Of a DNA stretch of 6,310 bases, positions 1 to 5,142 are shown one piece after another; position 1 is the first letter of the stretch; the number at the start of each line of letters is the position of its first letter. The stretch spans positions 1-6,310 of the forward strand of contig JAKEHD010000400.1 of assembly GCA_022615215.1 (NCBI GenBank). The letters are read 5' to 3'. The notes beneath the pieces are model-generated. The model worked only from the letters and a program-made list of their open reading frames with translations. It was not told the DNA's origin and did no database searches. Origin of the DNA: Blastocatellia bacterium. Its GTDB lineage: Bacteria > Acidobacteriota > Blastocatellia > UBA7656. A program made the position numbers and the translations under genes.

Positions 1-288
1 CAGCACTCCAAAAAAAGCGTTATTGAGTAATGGTGCTAGCACTTGCCAAGCTGTCGAGTCAAGGAGGCACCGGAAATCGAGTCCCACTTTTAATTACACC
101 CGTCCACGCCCATAGCGTGCGCCAGCAGCCTGAAGACTGGACTCTAAACCCCTGTTGAAGCGACAGCCGATAAAGAGAGTGGCAATCGTGATAGGATATG
201 TGCCGGAAGCGGGCGGCTTCGATTCGCAATCGCCAGCCTCTCGACGCATCCCCGATGCGCTCGATTATCTTTGTAAGGGCCAGCAGCT
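1..288. other. Gene-free segment upstream of the methyltransferase
   Basis: No convincing coding region, tRNA or terminator is visible here. The first ten plus-strand codons (Q-H-S-K-K-S-V-I-E, then TAA at 28-30) could be the tail of a gene starting before the window, but this is too short to judge. A 10-base perfect palindrome, GTGCTAGCAC, lies at 33-42. A 62-codon frame starting with TTG at 155 has no Shine-Dalgarno sequence and overlaps the methyltransferase start in another frame, so I do not call it. The promoter of the methyltransferase should be in this stretch, but I could not find a -35/-10 pair with good spacing. Confidence 0.4.
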
Positions 289-1059
289 ATGGAAGATGAC
301 GTGTTACAGTTTTACGAAGAGATGGTCGGCGATTATCACCTGATTTTCGCCGACTGGAAACAGGGAGTCTTATGGCAAGGCGAGGTGCTCGATAGATTGA
401 TTCGCGCTCAAGCGGAGGAGCCCGCGGTTTCCGTGCTCGATTGCTCCTGCGGCATAGGGACTCAGGCCATAGGGCTTGCGGCGCGGGGATACCGCGTGCA
501 TGCCACAGATATAAGCGCGGCCTCGGTCGAGCGAGCCAGGCGAGAGGCCGCCTCGTTCGGCGTCTCAGCGACCTTCGGCGTTTCGGATTTTCGCGAATTG
601 ACTGCGCGGGTCGAAGGCATGTTCGACGTGGTGATTTCGTGCGACAATGCGCTGCCTCACCTGTCGAGCGATGACGATTTGCTCGCGGCGGCGCGCAACA
701 TGAAAGAGAAGTTGCGCCCGCATGGATTGCTCTTGGCGAGCATAAGGGATTATGACCAGGTCGCAAGCGAACGACCGCGCTCCACGCTTCCGCGCGTTTT
801 CGATGACCCCGAAGGAAGGCGAATAGTTTTTCAGGTCTGGAACTGGTCCGCCGATGGCAAGTCTTATCGACTGCACCAGTTCATCATCACAGAGGAGCGA
901 CAGGGCTGGCGCACGGCGCACTATACGACCTGTTACAGCATTTTGTTACGCGATGATCTGAGCCGTATTCTCACTGAGGCGGGGTTTTCGGAGATTCGCT
1001 GGCACAGACCTGAAGAGAGCGGATATTATCAGCCCATCGTGACGGCACGCAAAGTGTGA
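289..1059 (+). CDS. Class I SAM-dependent methyltransferase, glycine/sarcosine methyltransferase-like
   Basis: This 256-residue cytoplasmic protein transfers a methyl group from S-adenosylmethionine to an unidentified acceptor. The Rossmann-type fold is visible. Motif I, VLDCSCGIGTQA, spans residues 49-60 and is the SAM-binding glycine loop. The acidic end of strand 2 is at HATDIS (Asp74). GVSDFREL at 97-104 is the adenine-contact region. Motif IV is FDVVISCDNALPHL at 112-125, and a later strand is LLLASIRDYD at 147-156. The first 45 residues form a helical cap (QFYEEMVGDYHLIF) like that of glycine/sarcosine and other small-molecule N-methyltransferases. The C-terminal part is beta-rich and ends in a typical strand pair. 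The start is secure because an in-frame TAA at 274-276 lies just upstream and AAGGG at 275-279 sits 9 bases before the ATG. The family is clear. The substrate is not, and there is no biosynthetic neighbour to suggest one. Confidence 0.88.
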   Translation: MEDDVLQFYEEMVGDYHLIFADWKQGVLWQGEVLDRLIRAQAEEPAVSVLDCSCGIGTQAIGLAARGYRVHATDISAASVERARREAASFGVSATFGVSDFRELTARVEGMFDVVISCDNALPHLSSDDDLLAAARNMKEKLRPHGLLLASIRDYDQVASERPRSTLPRVFDDPEGRRIVFQVWNWSADGKSYRLHQFIITEERQGWRTAHYTTCYSILLRDDLSRILTEAGFSEIRWHRPEESGYYQPIVTARKV

Positions 1060-1138
1060 AGCTTTGACATGAAAACAAAAACCTGATTGACCGGCAGCCG
1101 CTCGAAGAGGGGGTGAAACGGCTGACCATGATCGAACG

Positions 1139-1145
1139 AAGGAGG
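1139..1145 (+). promoter_or_regulatory. Ribosome binding site of the RidA-like gene
   Basis: AAGGAGG is a perfect Shine-Dalgarno sequence lying 6 bases before ATG 1152. It decides the start. The same frame stays open to a GTG at 1113, but the additional 13 codons would read through this site and would bury the twin-arginine signal inside the protein. A short inverted repeat (CAGCCG 1095-1100, CGGCTG 1119-1124) lies just upstream and may form a weak hairpin in the leader. Confidence 0.8.
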
Positions 1146-1151
1146 ACCGTG

Positions 1152-1646
1152 ATGCGTCGAAGAAGATTTCTCAAGCGCGCAACCGCGACTGCGATAGGAG
1201 CGGCGGCGATTACCGAATCGAGCAAAGCGCCTGCGCGCGCAGCACAACGAAGCGGAGCCAAAACTCCCAAACAGAAGATACTGACCGACCGCGCGCCGAG
1301 ACCCATCGGTCCCTACAGCCAGGCGGTGGTCGCGGGCAACACCATATATGTCGCAGGGCAGGTGCCTGCCGACCCGGCCACGCGCAAGGTCGTGGAGGGA
1401 GATTTCGAACGCCAGGCCGTTCAGGTCTTCGATAATATCAAGGCCATTCTCGCCGCGGCCGGGGCCTCATTCGAAGACGTGGTGAAGGTGAACGTATACC
1501 TTGCCGACCTCGGCAATTTCGCGAAGATGAACGAAGTCTACAGGCGATATTTCGCGGAAGACGGAATCTATCCCGTGCGCACGACCGTCGGAGCAGAGTT
1601 GCTGCCCGGCTACTCGATAGAAGTCGATTGCATAGCAGTCAAATAA
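1152..1646 (+). CDS. RidA (YjgF/YER057c/UK114) family protein with a twin-arginine export signal
   Basis: This 164-residue protein has two parts. Residues 1-30 are a Tat signal: the RRRFLK motif at 3-8, a short Ala-rich hydrophobic stretch (TATAIGAAAI, 11-20) and a signal-peptidase site ARA|A at 28-31. Residues 40-164 are a complete RidA domain, with GPYSQ (51-57 region), the IYVAGQVP strand (65-72), the VYLADL strand, PVRTTV and SIEVDCIAV. RidA enzymes hydrolyse reactive enamines/imines such as 2-aminoacrylate to keto acids and ammonia. The key arginine (Arg143) and the acidic residue (Glu157) of active members are present, as is the Tyr of GPYSQ. The serine usual before the GQ of the third strand is Ala68. 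Cytosolic RidA proteins are about 130 residues, so the extra length is the signal. It follows the methyltransferase by 92 bases, and co-transcription is possible but not shown. The periplasmic location is inferred from the signal. Substrate and role are unknown. Confidence 0.9.
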   Translation: MRRRRFLKRATATAIGAAAITESSKAPARAAQRSGAKTPKQKILTDRAPRPIGPYSQAVVAGNTIYVAGQVPADPATRKVVEGDFERQAVQVFDNIKAILAAAGASFEDVVKVNVYLADLGNFAKMNEVYRRYFAEDGIYPVRTTVGAELLPGYSIEVDCIAVK

Positions 1647-1671
1647 TATCCGGCAGGAATCGTCCCGGAAA

Positions 1672-1692
1672 GGATGAGGGATGAAGGATGAA
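1672..1692 (+). repeat. Three tandem heptamers GGATGAR
   Basis: The units are GGATGAG (1672-1678), GGATGAA (1679-1685) and GGATGAA (1686-1692). The last two form the left arm of the following terminator hairpin, and two reverse-complement copies (TTCATCC at 1711-1717 and 1718-1724) form the right arm. The stem is therefore built from one repeated 7-base word, which suggests it arose by repeat expansion or belongs to a dispersed element. Confidence 0.8.
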
Positions 1693-1729
1693 GTACGGAG
1701 TGAAGAGGTTTTCATCCTTCATCCTTTTT
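1679..1729 (+). terminator. Intrinsic terminator of the RidA-like gene, between convergent genes
   Basis: A 14-base perfect stem (1679-1692 with 1711-1724) with an 18-base loop is followed directly by TTTTT at 1725-1729. It lies 32 bases after the RidA stop. On the plus strand it fits a Rho-independent terminator well, although the stem is AT/GC mixed rather than GC-rich. The minus-strand YbjN-like gene ends at 1732, only a few bases away. The stem would also form in that transcript, but no T run follows on that side, so bidirectional function is uncertain. Confidence 0.8.
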
Positions 1730-1731
1730 GA

Positions 1732-2247
1732 TTATCTCTGCGCTCTGATGAATGGTTTGATCTCTCGGAAGACCCGGTCGGTCACGGCGGCGACCTGTTC
1801 GATGTTGGCTTTGAATTCCTGGTCGTCGAAGAGTCTGCCGCTGACATCGACCCTCACAAACAGGTCGTCGTCTTTGTCAAACCCTATCTTCGCGCGGTCC
1901 AGATCGTGAGTCAGTTTGAGCAGCCTGCGCATCATCTCAGGCGTTACTCTCATGACGCCTTTTTTGGCGACGACCGCTCCTATGATTACAAGGTCTTCGG
2001 TGGAGGTGATGAAGAGATGGAATTCAGAGAGCGAATCACCCTTGAAGTCAACGGTCCACACATTGTCTGCGGCCCTCGTGTAAGTGTACCCTGAGCGATT
2101 CAGTATCCGGGCGAGTTTGGTCTTCAACGAGGCGGTGCCTTGCGCTCCCTGCCGCGCCCCTGCGCTCATTGGCGCGACTGAAATAATCGCCGCCGCGACC
2201 AACATGCAAACCCAGGCTTTGCCTGCGCTCGAATATCTCATAACCAT
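1732..2247 (-). CDS. Exported YbjN-like / secretion-chaperone-fold protein
   Basis: This 171-residue protein carries a signal peptide: a positively charged start, a hydrophobic core around residues 11-27 (AWVCMLVAAAIISVAPM) and a likely cleavage site AGA|R after residue 31. The mature part (about 40-170) alternates helices and strands. A first helix (LKTKLARILNRSG) precedes strands around VWTVDFKG (63-70) and EFHLFITST (75-83). VTPEMMRRLLKLTHDL (101-116) is a helix, and DDLFVRVDVSGRLFDDQEF (127-145) is followed by a long final helix. The order and the DLFVRVDVSGR strand resemble the YbjN / type III secretion chaperone-like fold. I give this as a fold-level resemblance, not a function. GAGGAAGG precedes ATG 2247 by a suitable distance. 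A second in-frame ATG at 2241 would also give a good signal peptide. It is convergent with the RidA-like gene and separated from the sigma operon by a terminator, so it is probably transcribed alone. Confidence 0.75.
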   Translation of the reverse strand: MVMRYSSAGKAWVCMLVAAAIISVAPMSAGARQGAQGTASLKTKLARILNRSGYTYTRAADNVWTVDFKGDSLSEFHLFITSTEDLVIIGAVVAKKGVMRVTPEMMRRLLKLTHDLDRAKIGFDKDDDLFVRVDVSGRLFDDQEFKANIEQVAAVTDRVFREIKPFIRAQR

Positions 2248-2286
2248 TCGTCCTTCCTCACTCGCATAAATTCGAGAGGCGGAACG

Positions 2287-2292
2287 ATCATA
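2287..2292 (-). promoter_or_regulatory. Possible -10 element for the YbjN-like gene
   Basis: On the minus strand this reads TATGAT, five of six matches to TATAAT. It would place the transcript start about 33 bases before ATG 2247 and after the upstream terminator. No recognisable -35 hexamer lies 16-18 bases further upstream, so support is weak. A promoter somewhere in 2248-2380 is expected because the preceding operon ends in a terminator. Confidence 0.22.
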
Positions 2293-2380
2293 CCACTCGT
2301 CGGCTCACGCCGCACCGGTTTTGTTGGACCCGGCGGCAAACAAATGCCGAGCAAGAAAGAAATCTTTATGCGCAAGCCAT

Positions 2381-2424
2381 AAAAATAAAAGCTGTCAGAC
2401 GCGATGGTCTCAGCGCCCGACAGC
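2381..2424 (-). terminator. Intrinsic terminator of the sigma-factor operon
   Basis: Read on the minus strand, the arms 2413-2424 and 2391-2402 pair over 12 positions with two mismatches. The outer GCTGTC/GACAGC and inner CGC/GCG pairs are perfect, and the loop is 10 bases. The hairpin is followed by the T-rich run TTTTATTTTT (2390-2381). It lies 35 bases after the stop of the last operon gene (2460). This is the classical form of a Rho-independent terminator and marks the end of the four-gene unit. Confidence 0.82.
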
Positions 2425-2459
2425 CTCAGAAGGTTGGCAGTTTGGAACATGTTCGACGA

Positions 2460-3083
2460 TCAAAAGAGAGGTGGTATCTTTTTATCGGTCTTCTCTACAG
2501 TATTATCCGAATTCGATTCCGGCTTATCGCCCTCTTCGTGCTGCTCGTGGGATTGCCGGTCTTTCTCTTTTTTGCCCACGAGCGATATGCCCATTATTTT
2601 CGGGTCTTCCATGAAGCGGGCCAGTTTTTCAGGGTCGAATTTGAACTGGACCACGAAAGCCTGCTTCGACTCCATGGCGACCACGAGGAACTTTGCGTGC
2701 TCGTTCTCTTCCTGGAAGTAAACGTAAACCCACTGTTTGTTGCGCCGGGAACTGATCTGCGCGAGCGGCTGCCACGATGGGTGTACGGTGTCGTTCATGA
2801 ACTTGTGAAATTCGACTTCTCCGGGGAAGCGCGAAAAGTCGACCTCTTTGAACATCACCACTTTGAAATTCTTGACGCCCGCCGGACGTATCACCTTCAC
2901 GAGGAACCTGGCGAAGGTGATCATACCGAAAGTGCCCTGGCGTTTGCCCTTGTAGGCGGCTTGAATGTGCTTGACTACGGTGCTGAAACTCTTGTCGCTC
3001 GCGCGGGCCGAAATGGAAATCATCGGCACGAGTATCAGCGCGGCAAGGACGGGAAGGACGAGTCTCTTTTTAAGCGCGATCAT
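2460..3083 (-). CDS. Exported protein of unknown function, probable diverged DUF4252 paralogue with charged tail
   Basis: This 207-residue protein has a clear signal peptide (KKR, hydrophobic core about residues 8-24, cleavage ARA|S after 28). Residues 30-168 form one alpha/beta domain. Its landmarks line up with the neighbouring DUF4252 protein: a Gly starting a strand (G69), a Trp followed by SSR nine residues later (W104, S111-R113), a strand pair ending in Glu then VV (E138, V144-V145), and EKL (152-154) in a final helix. I infer common descent. Residues 170-207 are a low-complexity charged tail rich in Lys, Glu, Asp, Gln and His, probably disordered. AAGGAGG at 3094-3088 on the minus strand, 4 bases before the ATG, gives a strong ribosome site. 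It lies 14 bases after the DUF4252 gene and is the last gene before the terminator. I recall similar uncharacterised acidobacterial proteins. No enzymatic residues stand out, and the function is unknown. Confidence 0.8.
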   Translation of the reverse strand: MIALKKRLVLPVLAALILVPMISISARASDKSFSTVVKHIQAAYKGKRQGTFGMITFARFLVKVIRPAGVKNFKVVMFKEVDFSRFPGEVEFHKFMNDTVHPSWQPLAQISSRRNKQWVYVYFQEENEHAKFLVVAMESKQAFVVQFKFDPEKLARFMEDPKIMGISLVGKKEKDRQSHEQHEEGDKPESNSDNTVEKTDKKIPPLF

Positions 3084-3097
3084 TTGTCCTCCTTATT

Positions 3098-3661
3098 TCA
3101 TTTATCGGCTCTTTCCAGCCCGAAATTCGGAATGCCGAACTTGCCTTCCAGATAAGAGAGCTTCTCGACATCTATCGGGCCTACAACATTGACCACTGTG
3201 AGCGCCCTCGGTTCGACTGCGAGGACCGCAAGCCCTTTGATGACGCTCCCGTCGGTCATTATCACCACGTCGAAACTAGCCTTTCGCTTGCTTCGCACGT
3301 TCGCTATTCTGGCCCAGCCGGGCTGGTTGAACTGCGCGCGGATCGTCTCCACGTCCGAAGCCAGATATTCGCCTTCGGTCTCGAACTGGTATCTCTTGAC
3401 GTATATTCCTTTCAAGTCCGTCAGTATCTGTTTGGCAATCGCTTCATCGGACGATCTTTCGGGCTTGAGGAACTTCGCCGCGAGTTGCAGAAGGGTTTGA
3501 TCGACGTTGACATCGATTATCTCAGCGGCCTTGTCTGCGAATCTATCGAGATGGGAAATCTCCAGCCTGGCCTCCTGCCCGTAAGCGGGCGGGGCTGTCA
3601 GGGCTGAAATCGCTAAGGCGAGAAAGATCAATCTTATCGAAATAGTAGCTATCGTTTTCAT
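3098..3661 (-). CDS. Exported DUF4252 family protein
   Basis: With the start chosen here the protein has 187 residues. A signal peptide (MKTIATISIR, hydrophobic to about residue 22) ends at AYG|Q after residue 28. The rest is a DUF4252 domain (about 31-178). It opens with the helical ARLEISHLDRFADKA and VDQTLLQLAAKFL. The strand GIYVKRYQFE (85-94), the PGWARIANVRSK block (114-125) and the TDGSVIKGLAVLAVEPRAL strand pair follow. The helix GPIDVEKLSYLEGKFGIP ends the domain. DUF4252 has no established biochemical role. It often occurs beside ECF sigma genes as an exported or lipid-anchored protein. There is no lipobox cysteine here, so it is probably soluble in the periplasm. An ATG 18 bases upstream is in frame, but GGAGG (3671-3667) lies 5 bases before this ATG and the shorter form gives a cleaner signal. 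It follows the anti-sigma stop by 18 bases. Confidence 0.87.
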   Translation of the reverse strand: MKTIATISIRLIFLALAISALTAPPAYGQEARLEISHLDRFADKAAEIIDVNVDQTLLQLAAKFLKPERSSDEAIAKQILTDLKGIYVKRYQFETEGEYLASDVETIRAQFNQPGWARIANVRSKRKASFDVVIMTDGSVIKGLAVLAVEPRALTVVNVVGPIDVEKLSYLEGKFGIPNFGLERADK

Positions 3662-3666
3662 TATAT

Positions 3667-3671
3667 CCTCC
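3667..3671 (-). promoter_or_regulatory. Ribosome binding site that fixes the DUF4252 start
   Basis: GGAGG on the minus strand, 5 bases before ATG 3661. The alternative ATG at 3679 directly abuts the anti-sigma stop codon and has no comparable site, and the longer reading would translate through this one. This is the reason the shorter protein was chosen. Confidence 0.7.
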
Positions 3672-3679
3672 ACAAACAT

Positions 3680-4267
3680 CTATCTTCTGGTCGCTGGCTC
3701 AGGCCTCGGCTGTTCGTCATCTCCTCGAATCACCCTCTGTGCCTCGCTCAGGGTCGTGCTGGCAATTCGAAGGGCCAGAAGCAACTGCTCTTTGGCGGCC
3801 TGGCCTTCGGCTTCGGCGGCAATCTCTTTGGCAGAACGCGCGCGCTTCACGGGACGCCGCTTCGGACCATTGTTGTTCCTGATATTCCTCGGCGTATCCT
3901 CAACCTTGCTTCCACCGGTGTTATTAGCAGTAATATTAGACAACGGAGGCTGTGTCGGATTTTTAGCAACGCCATTGTCGACAGATTCAGCGGGCGGTTG
4001 AGTCCCGGCGTTTGCAATCTCTTTCACTTGCTCAATAGGCCGGGGCTGCCAGTATTGGAACGCAAGGATCACAATAAGCAGAGAGGCGGCCGCAGCGGCA
4101 GCGACCCATCGGACTCTCGGCAGTTGGAACGCGCCGGTAAGCGACTGCCACCAACTCTTTTCAGGCGCGGGCGAGGGGTTGATAGCTTTCAGGACGCGAT
4201 CGGTGAAATCGGGCGATGGCTCCATGCGCCCGAGGGCCAGTTTAAGTTCATCATCAAGGCGGCTCAT
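3680..4267 (-). CDS. Putative membrane-anchored anti-sigma factor, cysteine-free
   Basis: This 195-residue protein is built like an anti-sigma factor. Residues 1-50 are a short cytoplasmic segment (LDDELKLALGRMEPSPDFTDRVLKAI), residues 54-73 are one membrane span (WVAAAAAASLLIVILAFQYW), and residues 74-195 are an extracytoplasmic tail. The tail has a disordered Pro/Asn/Thr-rich linker (86-130), a basic patch (KRRPVKRAR, 136-144) and a helix (AKEIAAEAEGQAAKEQLLLALRIAS, 146-170). There is no cysteine anywhere, so the zinc-binding HxxxCxxC motif of ZAS-type anti-sigma factors is absent. Its start overlaps the sigma gene stop by 4 bases (ATGA), which implies translational coupling and near-equal dosage. 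GGGAG lies about 10 bases before the ATG. The anti-sigma assignment rests on position, topology and the N-terminal pattern. It could also be a membrane protein with a different role in the same pathway. Confidence 0.72.
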   Translation of the reverse strand: MSRLDDELKLALGRMEPSPDFTDRVLKAINPSPAPEKSWWQSLTGAFQLPRVRWVAAAAAASLLIVILAFQYWQPRPIEQVKEIANAGTQPPAESVDNGVAKNPTQPPLSNITANNTGGSKVEDTPRNIRNNNGPKRRPVKRARSAKEIAAEAEGQAAKEQLLLALRIASTTLSEAQRVIRGDDEQPRPEPATRR

Positions 4268-4881
4268 ATTTTTACTTCTCCCAAACAGCGGGTCAGTTTC
4301 TCGCGCAAGATGGCGAGCGACCTCCGCAGGTGACTCTTCACGGTATTTACGGGCATATCGAGCATCTCGGCAATCTCGGCCGGTTCCAGGTCTTCCTGAT
4401 ACCGGAGTATCACGACCATCCTCGGCTTTTCGGGAAGCGTATTTACCACACGCCTCAACATCTCGGAAAGCAAAGGGTCGGCAGACCTCTCTGCCGCAAT
4501 GGGTTCGGGCACATCCTCAAGGCTCACTTGCGGTCTCACCTTTCGCCGCCGGGTTTGATCTATGCACCGGTGGCTTGTGACCTTGCGGAGCCAGAAAGTG
4601 AGGTGGGCGGGGGACTTGATGGCGGAGAGGTTCTGGTGGAGATGAAGGAACACTTCTTGCGCCAACTCCTCCGCCAGCGAGCGATCTCGCAGAAAATGGT
4701 AAGCCAGGCCGAAGACCATAGCTTGATGTGTGCCCACGATCTCTGCAAATGCTGAATGATCGCCCCCGACGGACCGCGCTAGCGTCTCCTCCGCCCGGTC
4801 TAGGGTCTCATTTCCCAATTCATCTGTCCGTTCCCACCCCACCATACATAAGTACGCAATAGTATCATCGAGCGAATGCAC
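4264..4881 (-). CDS. ECF (group 4) RNA polymerase sigma factor
   Basis: This 205-residue sigma-70 family protein directs RNA polymerase to a set of target promoters. Region 2 spans about 44-113: FAEIVGTHQAMVFGLAYHFL, then the core-binding helix RDRSLAEELAQEVFLHLHQNL (65-85) and the -10-binding part ending HRCIDQTRRRK. A linker of about 25 residues follows. Region 4 spans 137-197 and contains the helix-turn-helix EDLEPAEIAEMLDMPVNTVKSHLRR that reads the -35 element. There is no region 1.1 or 3, as expected for an ECF protein. The start used is GTG 4881, with AGAGG (4895-4891) 9 bases upstream. An ATG at 4845 would give 193 residues and keep all domains, but I see no ribosome site for it. The first roughly 40 residues precede region 2 and are longer than usual. 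The gene leads a four-gene operon with an overlapping anti-sigma candidate, and autoregulation is common for such pairs. Confidence 0.92.
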   Translation of the reverse strand: MHSLDDTIAYLCMVGWERTDELGNETLDRAEETLARSVGGDHSAFAEIVGTHQAMVFGLAYHFLRDRSLAEELAQEVFLHLHQNLSAIKSPAHLTFWLRKVTSHRCIDQTRRRKVRPQVSLEDVPEPIAAERSADPLLSEMLRRVVNTLPEKPRMVVILRYQEDLEPAEIAEMLDMPVNTVKSHLRRSLAILREKLTRCLGEVKI

Positions 4882-4885
4882 TTTT

Positions 4886-4931
4886 TTTCGCCTCTGCCGC
4901 GAAGACGAAATCCTTCGCAGAGACGCCGAAA
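4886..4931 (-). promoter_or_regulatory. Leader hairpin over the sigma-factor ribosome site
   Basis: An imperfect inverted repeat lies just upstream of the GTG start of the sigma gene. GCGAAG (4899-4904) pairs with CTTCGC (4913-4918) around an 8-base loop. Beyond small bulges, CTCT (4892-4895) pairs with AGAG (4919-4922) and TTTCG (4886-4890) with CGAAA (4927-4931). On the minus strand the only Shine-Dalgarno-like sequence for GTG 4881 (AGAGG, 4895-4891) lies in this stem. It could therefore limit translation of the sigma factor. No T run follows on either strand, so it is not a terminator. The structure is visible in the sequence, but the regulatory role is inference. Confidence 0.4.
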
Positions 4932-4974
4932 CAGGTTATCACAACCGGGCACAAACTACAGGCGGGCATCTGCC

Positions 4975-4985
4975 GGAATGATTCC
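4975..4985. promoter_or_regulatory. Short palindrome upstream of the sigma operon
   Basis: GGAATGATTCC is an 11-base perfect palindrome around a central base, in the 261-base gap between the 350-residue protein gene and the sigma gene. Its size and place would suit an operator, but such short palindromes also occur by chance and there is no second copy. Confidence 0.2.
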
Positions 4986-5073
4986 TGATAAAGGCATGTA
5001 TCAAAGTGTCGGCAAAAAGGAGAAAGGCGTCCGTCCGCAACTGTCGCCGCAAATCTATTTCATCACTGCCGTC

Positions 5074-5124
5074 GTTCCCGGCTTTTGATGATCGCAATTT
5101 AATGTAAGCCAACGAGCCGGGAAC
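5074..5124. repeat. 10-base perfect inverted repeat downstream of the 350-residue protein gene
   Basis: GTTCCCGGCT (5074-5083) and AGCCGGGAAC (5115-5124) are exact reverse complements separated by 31 bases. The structure begins 18 bases after the stop of the minus-strand gene ending at 5143. On either strand the sequence after the stem is not T-rich, so it is not a standard intrinsic terminator. It could stabilise the 3' end of that transcript or be a protein-binding site for the sigma operon promoter region. Confidence 0.55.
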
Positions 5125-5142
5125 AGGAAAGAAAGGCATCCC

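Noticed and set aside
31..100. Possible tRNA-like segment (ATCGAGTCCC resembles a T-arm)
   Set aside because: No acceptor stem, anticodon arm or D-arm could be assembled around it.
155..343. Short plus-strand frame starting with TTG
   Set aside because: No ribosome site, no domain, and it overlaps the methyltransferase start out of frame.
287..766. Minus-strand open frame of 159 codons within the methyltransferase gene
   Set aside because: It is Arg/Pro-rich, without a ribosome site or domain, and antisense to a clear methyltransferase with all SAM-binding motifs.
1064..1069. TTGACA, a perfect -35 hexamer just after the methyltransferase stop
   Set aside because: The sequence 16-18 bases downstream (TTGACC region) does not resemble a -10 element, so a promoter for the RidA-like gene is not supported.
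2442..3155. Long plus-strand open frame of 237 codons
   Set aside because: It lies antisense to the 207-residue exported protein and the end of the DUF4252 gene. The minus-strand genes have signal peptides, perfect ribosome sites and operon spacing. The plus frame has a composition typical of a shadow and no recognisable domain.
4876..5088. Plus-strand 70-codon frame in the sigma upstream gap
   Set aside because: It starts within the sigma gene start, runs through the hairpin and has no ribosome site or domain.
5101..5124. GGAAC on the minus strand, like the -35 motif of some ECF promoters, as an autoregulatory promoter of the sigma operon
   Set aside because: The motif is part of an inverted repeat, the expected -10 partner is not convincing, and the target motif of this sigma factor is unknown.
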